Source of the DNA: Strix aluco
Taxonomy: Eukaryota; Chordata; Aves; Strigiformes; Strigidae
Assembly (NCBI RefSeq): GCF_031877795.1
Contig: NC_133971.1
Location: 96,824,154-96,888,153, forward strand
Length of the DNA stretch: 64,000 bases
Direction: 5' to 3'
Shown piece by piece: positions 59,750 to 64,000 of the stretch. The first letter of the stretch is position 1. Each line of letters opens with the position of its first letter. The notes beneath the pieces were generated by a model. The model saw only the letters and a list, made by a program, of their open reading frames with translations, was not told the origin of the DNA and searched no databases. A program made the translations under genes and the position numbers.

Positions 59750-61887
59750 GTAATGCAGCTTGGCATTTTCCTTGTTTCTAAATATAGTTTCCTTCACCAT
59801 GACTTTCGATTACATTTTAATTTGCTAGTATTCTATGAAAAAGGCAAGTGAGGATATGCTGTAAGATAAAACTCATCTCTAGGATGTGACCCCGCTTTTG
59901 TCCCCAGTTCTGTGGCACACTTCTTGAGACCCTGACTCCCATCCCTCAGCAGAGTTGCTCGGGTTTGAAGTAGGTAAACCTGTGCCAAAGAGGAGTCCCG
60001 TAACACAGGCTACACACGTTATTTTTGCCAGCAGTAGCAATATGTTATGGGAGCAGAGTCCACTCCTGTACTGACTGTTGTAGATTGGGATTTTGGTTAT
60101 GAGAAATAGCTACTTCTAAAAGCAAATCTCTGAAGGAAGGTGAAGATTCAGAATCAGAACTATAGACGAAGTCTGACAAGTATGTGATCTTTGCTAACTG
60201 AAGTTTTCCAGAAAAGAGATTTGACTCAGAATGAAAGAAGAGATTCTTAATCTTTCTGTGTCTATTAGTCACAATGCCAACAACAATTCATGCTGAAAAG
60301 CGACAGGTAGATTACTTGTTCTTACCTTTATTGCGTATGCCTGGTATGATAAACAGTTCCTTCTCAAACAAAAGAGAGGCAATTCTGTTTCTAATTCTGT
60401 GCAATGAAAAGCTAACCTGAAGGTGGCAAGCACTGACATATTTGCACCTCAGGAAGTCCTGGCCATGAATGTTATGTGTGCATCTTCTGAGTAATATCTG
60501 GTTTGCAGTGCTTTTTTGAAACGAATATGTATATCCAAGAATTACCTCTTTTTTTAAAAAAAAACCACCTAATTTGTCTTTATAAAAACTTTTCTTGATA
60601 TCATTCTTTGTAATTAGCAGCTTCTTGAGAAAAATAATTTCGGAGACTGTAAATTTAATAACTTTATTTAAATGGTAGTGTTGAACCGAAGTCTTGCATG
60701 TATCACCTGCACATACGCCTAACGCTGGAAAGGGAGCAAAACGTGGCAGGTTTTCTAACAGCAGTGGCTAAATTATACCATGTTCACAAGGTAGAGTGAG
60801 ATACTTTGTTCATTGGAAACAGCAGGGAAAGGTTATGATTTGGGTGTGTTCAGGGTTTTAAACCTCTGTCCCTCCAAAAAGGACTGAGCCTGCTCAGTGG
60901 CCGGGCGAGGTGAGGACCTGGGCGCCGGCGCCGGGGAGCAGCCGGGCTGCCGGGCAGTGCTGCCTGCCAAAGTGCTGCTGCTGCCTGGATTTCTCCATAC
61001 AGTCCCCTAAAAACTCCACATAATGTTTTGTCTGCATTATGTTATTTCAAGACTGGTTACATGTGTTTGGTTTTTTATTTGCCACATTAATAAATACCAA
61101 ACATAAGTAAGGTTTTGCCTGGAACTCCCTATATTTAACAACTAATGAGTGACCTCAAACTGTTTTGCAGTGTTAGTGACAAAATACTGAGTTTGATGCA
61201 GATTTGCAGCTACTTTAGAGGGTTTTTATTTATTTCCATCAAAAGAAGGACAAAGCTTTGTTTTGACATAAATGTGATTGCTAAGGGTTAAGCAAGTGTA
61301 TAGAACTTAGAAGAAAATTGCCTGAAGCATTGTATTATTATACCAATTTCTTTCCTAAGGGAAGGTTTTTAGGGTCTACCTCATCTGAAATTTGTGATTT
61401 AAATTCATTCTCTAATTGTGTGATGACTTCACAGGATCTTATTTCACAAGTTGTAAAAAAAGGGGAAAAACAAGAAAAAAAGACCTCTTAGTGGAGTATT
61501 ATACAGTATTTCAGAGTTAAATTTCTGTTCTGTTGAAAATGCAGAGGGTTGGGATGGTTTTTTCCCAGATAGGCACATACTGCTTTTGTTGAGGAAGTTT
61601 AGTGCCTGTTCTGGGTGGACGATATCCCTTTCATGCCCACTGTGTAATTGCTTACATCAAATGACAATCTAGGAGTGTTTTAAAAAACATTTTTTGTTAA
61701 AATCTATTGACTCTGTCAGTAAAGTCTGTAATGTTAATGATTTAATGGTGCTTGTTAGATAAGCAGGACTGGAAGTAAACATTGTTATCTAATCTTGTAG
61801 CACTTTTCATCTTCATTGTGCTTCGTAGATGTTAATTGAGGTTTTTAAATTAAGTGGTGTTTAGTTTATCACCTTGTTGCCTTCTAG
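59750..61887 (+). other. SEC11C: SEC11C intron 3
   Basis: The largest SEC11C intron, 2.1 kb. A small GC-rich patch lies at about 60890-60990 (a run of CGCCGGCGCCGG). Otherwise AT-rich with no recognised element. The acceptor is TTGCCTTCTAG. Confidence 0.9.
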
Positions 61888-62007
61888 AGAAAATGGGAAC
61901 ATTAAATTTCTGACGAAAGGTGATAATAATGAAGTTGATGACAGAGGCTTGTACAAAGAAGGTCAGAACTGGTTAGAGAAGAAAGATGTTGTTGGAAGAG
62001 CAAGAGG
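61888..62007 (+). CDS. SEC11C: SEC11C coding exon 4 (residues 101-141), catalytic Asp
   Basis: Acceptor CCTTCTAG at 61887, donor AGAGG|GTAAGT at 62007/62008, phases 2 and 2, 120 bases. It encodes [20 protein letters not shown] with Asp119 (equivalent to human Asp134) completing the active site, then [20 protein letters not shown]. It is intact and almost invariant across vertebrates. Confidence 0.97.
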
Positions 62008-62588
62008 GTAAGTAATGCAGCATTTCCATGTTCTTTGTAATTAAATAAAGAAAATTTAGAACTTAAATCAGTTCAGAACTTAATACCAGAACTGTAGTTT
62101 GTTGGTATGAACTAGATCTGGTATGGTATTTTTAAAATTTCTTAAATAGTAAATAAAAAACCTGCTTTACCTGAAAAAGTTGCTTTCGTAGTCCTCTCAC
62201 AGATGTGGAGAGTAGAAATTTTTTTTTTTTTTTAAATGGCATATTTAATAAATAATACACCAGTAAATACAAAAATAACCAACTTAACCTTTGAATTGCT
62301 AGAAATTACTAGGAAATTATTTCCACATTCCCCAGGAATTTTATGCAAGGTTTGAGCTTTTGACTTTGTCCCCTTCCCCAGCTGAGATGAAATCTCATAA
62401 GATTTTTCTCAAATAACTTGATTAAATTTTTATCTAAGGAAAAAAAAAATATTTCCCATTCAGATATGCGTTAGTGACAGGCATAAATTATTGTTTTACA
62501 CGAAAATATTCAAGACTGAGTAACACTGAAACATTTCCATGTAATATTTGAGGGTTAATTTTACGTTCATCTGTTTTGTCAATTCCAG
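62008..62588 (+). other. SEC11C: SEC11C intron 4
   Basis: A 0.58-kb AT-rich intron, GTAAGT...TCAATTCCAG. It contains a T run at 62219-62233. No element recognised. Confidence 0.9.
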
Positions 62589-62646
62589 ATTTTTGCCTTA
62601 CGTTGGTATGGTAACGATAATAATGAATGACTATCCAAAATTTAAG
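62589..62646 (+). CDS. SEC11C: SEC11C coding exon 5 (residues 141-160)
   Basis: Acceptor AATTCCAG at 62588, donor TTTAAG|GTACGT at 62646/62647, phases 2 and 0, 58 bases. It encodes FLPYVGMVTIIMNDYPKFK, a conserved hydrophobic segment close to the membrane. The exon is too short to show as a separate long open frame; it is supported by frame continuity and family sequence. Confidence 0.95.
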
Positions 62647-63073
62647 GTACGTATACAGACATTTTGAATACTTGAATTTAAAACTGTAAAATAGCAAGTA
62701 AAGATAGTAAGAATGTTGTATATAAGAATACATGTTAATTTTGTTTCTGTGGTTTGGTTCCTAACGTAAGAAGAGCTGCTTTCGTGTTTATTTTAGCTTG
62801 TCTGTTCTCCGGTAGAACTTAGTATTTGTAATAATTTGAAACATTTAATTTATAGGAATTTTGTAAGTTAAGTGTATACAGTTGTGATGCCTGTTTATGA
62901 TGAATATGATCACATTAAAATATTCCTGTAATTTTGTAGGAACGCAACTCTGTAATTGTGTACTCCTCTAGAAGATGTAATGTTGGAGAGGGCACACTTT
63001 GAACAATTTGTAATTTCAGAGCTTCTGTGAAGAGAAATTGTAATCAGTCTTTATTCTCTATTTTCTTTTGCAG
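62647..63073 (+). other. SEC11C: SEC11C intron 5
   Basis: A 0.43-kb intron, GTACGT...TTTTCTTTTGCAG, AT-rich, nothing else recognised. Confidence 0.9.
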
Positions 63074-63127
63074 TATGCTCTTCTGGCAGTAATGGGGGCA
63101 TATGTACTGCTGAAACGTGAATCCTAA
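63074..63127 (+). CDS. SEC11C: SEC11C terminal coding exon (residues 161-177)
   Basis: Acceptor TTTTGCAG at 63073; the stop TAA is at 63125-63127. The 54 bases encode YALLAVMGAYVLLKRES, the C-terminal hydrophobic segment. This ending separates SEC11C from SEC11A, which ends in a different VLVHRE-type sequence. Confidence 0.96.
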   Translation, partial: YALLAVMGAYVLLKRES

Positions 63128-63270
63128 AAAAAAAAAGTCACTTTTCCAAGAGCAAAGTTAAATATACAGGGGGAAAAAAACTAATATATTTCAGATGTTT
63201 TCATTTCTGGGTACAGTTACAAAACTGTAAGCTTTTGTCTCGTCTAAATAAACTGTACAATTAATGAGTA
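63128..63270 (+). other. SEC11C: SEC11C 3' UTR
   Basis: A very short 3' UTR of about 140 bases, starting with an A-rich run and carrying the first poly(A) signal at 63247. The 3' limit is an estimate. Confidence 0.7.
63247..63252 (+). terminator. SEC11C: Poly(A) signal of SEC11C
   Basis: Canonical AATAAA (in TCTAAATAAACTGT), 120 bases after the stop, followed by a GT-rich stretch (CTTTTGGCTGTTGGTT) suitable as the downstream element. Confidence 0.75.
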
Positions 63271-64000
63271 AAGCTTTTGGCTGTTGGTTAATTACGTAAT
63301 GGCGTATTCACTGTCTCAAATGGATGCTGCTTTCAGTTAGCCTTTTGCCTGTTTGGAAGACACTGACTGTCATGTGCTAAAGCAGCTTACGGCACTCCTT
63401 GAGATGCTGCGTTGTTTTTTCTTCACTGATACTGCATCTGAGCCCACTTCTTCCTGTGTGTTGTTACTTTGTTTTTTGCTTGATTATTTCTGATGTCTGC
63501 CAGTGCCCTCTCATGACCATACAAACTGGTTTTATCCATATTTGTAAGAATGCAACACATGAGTTGGAACAGGTAGTTAGTTGTAGGATTTTAGTCAGAC
63601 TTAGACCTAAAGAAAGTTGTCTAGATATGGCTGACAAAAATAGACAAGAAATGGTCTTTCATTCTGATTAAGAACAGAGAAATGGAAACTTGGAGCTTTT
63701 TCCCTGAATTTGAAACTTGCTCCTTTGTGGTGTAGGGACAAAAAACCTGAAGGCCTGATTTTTAGGGACTGTGTATGTTTCTAGAATTCAGACTGTTAAC
63801 CGTTCTGCCTTTATGTTCCTAGCTATAAAACAAACCCAGCAAAAAGATTTTATGGGACTTTATTTACACTTGTAAATTACTGAATGAATAGCACAGTAGT
63901 AAAAATAATACTACAAAGAAGGGTAAGACGTAACTCATATTCTGGTTTTGAGAATGTGTTGTTCTCTTCTATCATATGATACCTGAATAGTGTGAAACAT
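63271..64000. other. Intergenic region downstream of SEC11C
   Basis: No gene or mobile element is recognised. A 90-codon + strand open frame at 63399-63671 resembles no known protein. In mammals the next gene is GRP, which is not seen here. Confidence 0.6.

Noticed and set aside
1-64000. CRISPR arrays, operons, bacterial defence or phage-like systems, rRNA and tRNA genes
   Set aside because: The window is vertebrate nuclear DNA; no regularly spaced repeats, no tRNA cloverleaf and no rRNA segment were seen on reading both strands.

Overview
The window reads as nuclear DNA from a bird. It has intron-rich vertebrate genes with GT-AG introns, several CR1 LINE 3' ends (the dominant avian retrotransposon), two avian-type endogenous retrovirus LTRs, a CpG-island promoter and no SINE burden. 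Two genes are recognised from their translated exons, both on the + strand: ZNF532 (a C2H2 zinc-finger protein) and SEC11C (catalytic subunit of the ER signal peptidase). They are neighbours in the same order on human 18q21.32. That block corresponds to the avian Z chromosome, so a Z location is likely, but this is inference from synteny.

Layout. 1-4619 is non-coding 5' sequence of ZNF532 (a 5' intron) with a well-preserved solo LTR. 4620-38960 holds all eight coding exons of ZNF532 (4640-6979, 13162-13343, 16216-16392, 24247-24409, 28085-28363, 32915-33027, 34723-34870, 36636-37130) and a long 3' UTR. Joined, the exons keep frame across every junction and give 1298 residues, close to the ~1300 residues of mammalian ZNF532. 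Three younger CR1 copies lie in its introns. 38960-56700 is an intergenic interval of about 18 kb. It holds an ancient CR1, a hAT-like non-autonomous element, a second LTR with an internal 21-bp tandem repeat, another CR1, several GC-rich patches and possibly a conserved non-coding element. No gene there can be supported. 56700-57660 is a CpG island and promoter with two ZNF143/THAP11-type (SBS) motifs in opposite orientation. 57396-63127 holds the six coding exons of SEC11C (177 residues), with a poly(A) signal at 63247. The remainder to 64000 is intergenic.

The two genes are independent: a nuclear chromatin-associated zinc-finger protein and a secretory-pathway protease. No operon-like or defence-type system is present. 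The main items for a second look are the paired SBS motifs, the LTR internal repeat, the hAT-like element, inverted CR1 copies flanking ZNF532 exons, and GC-rich hydrophobic open frames on the minus strand where mammals carry OACYL.
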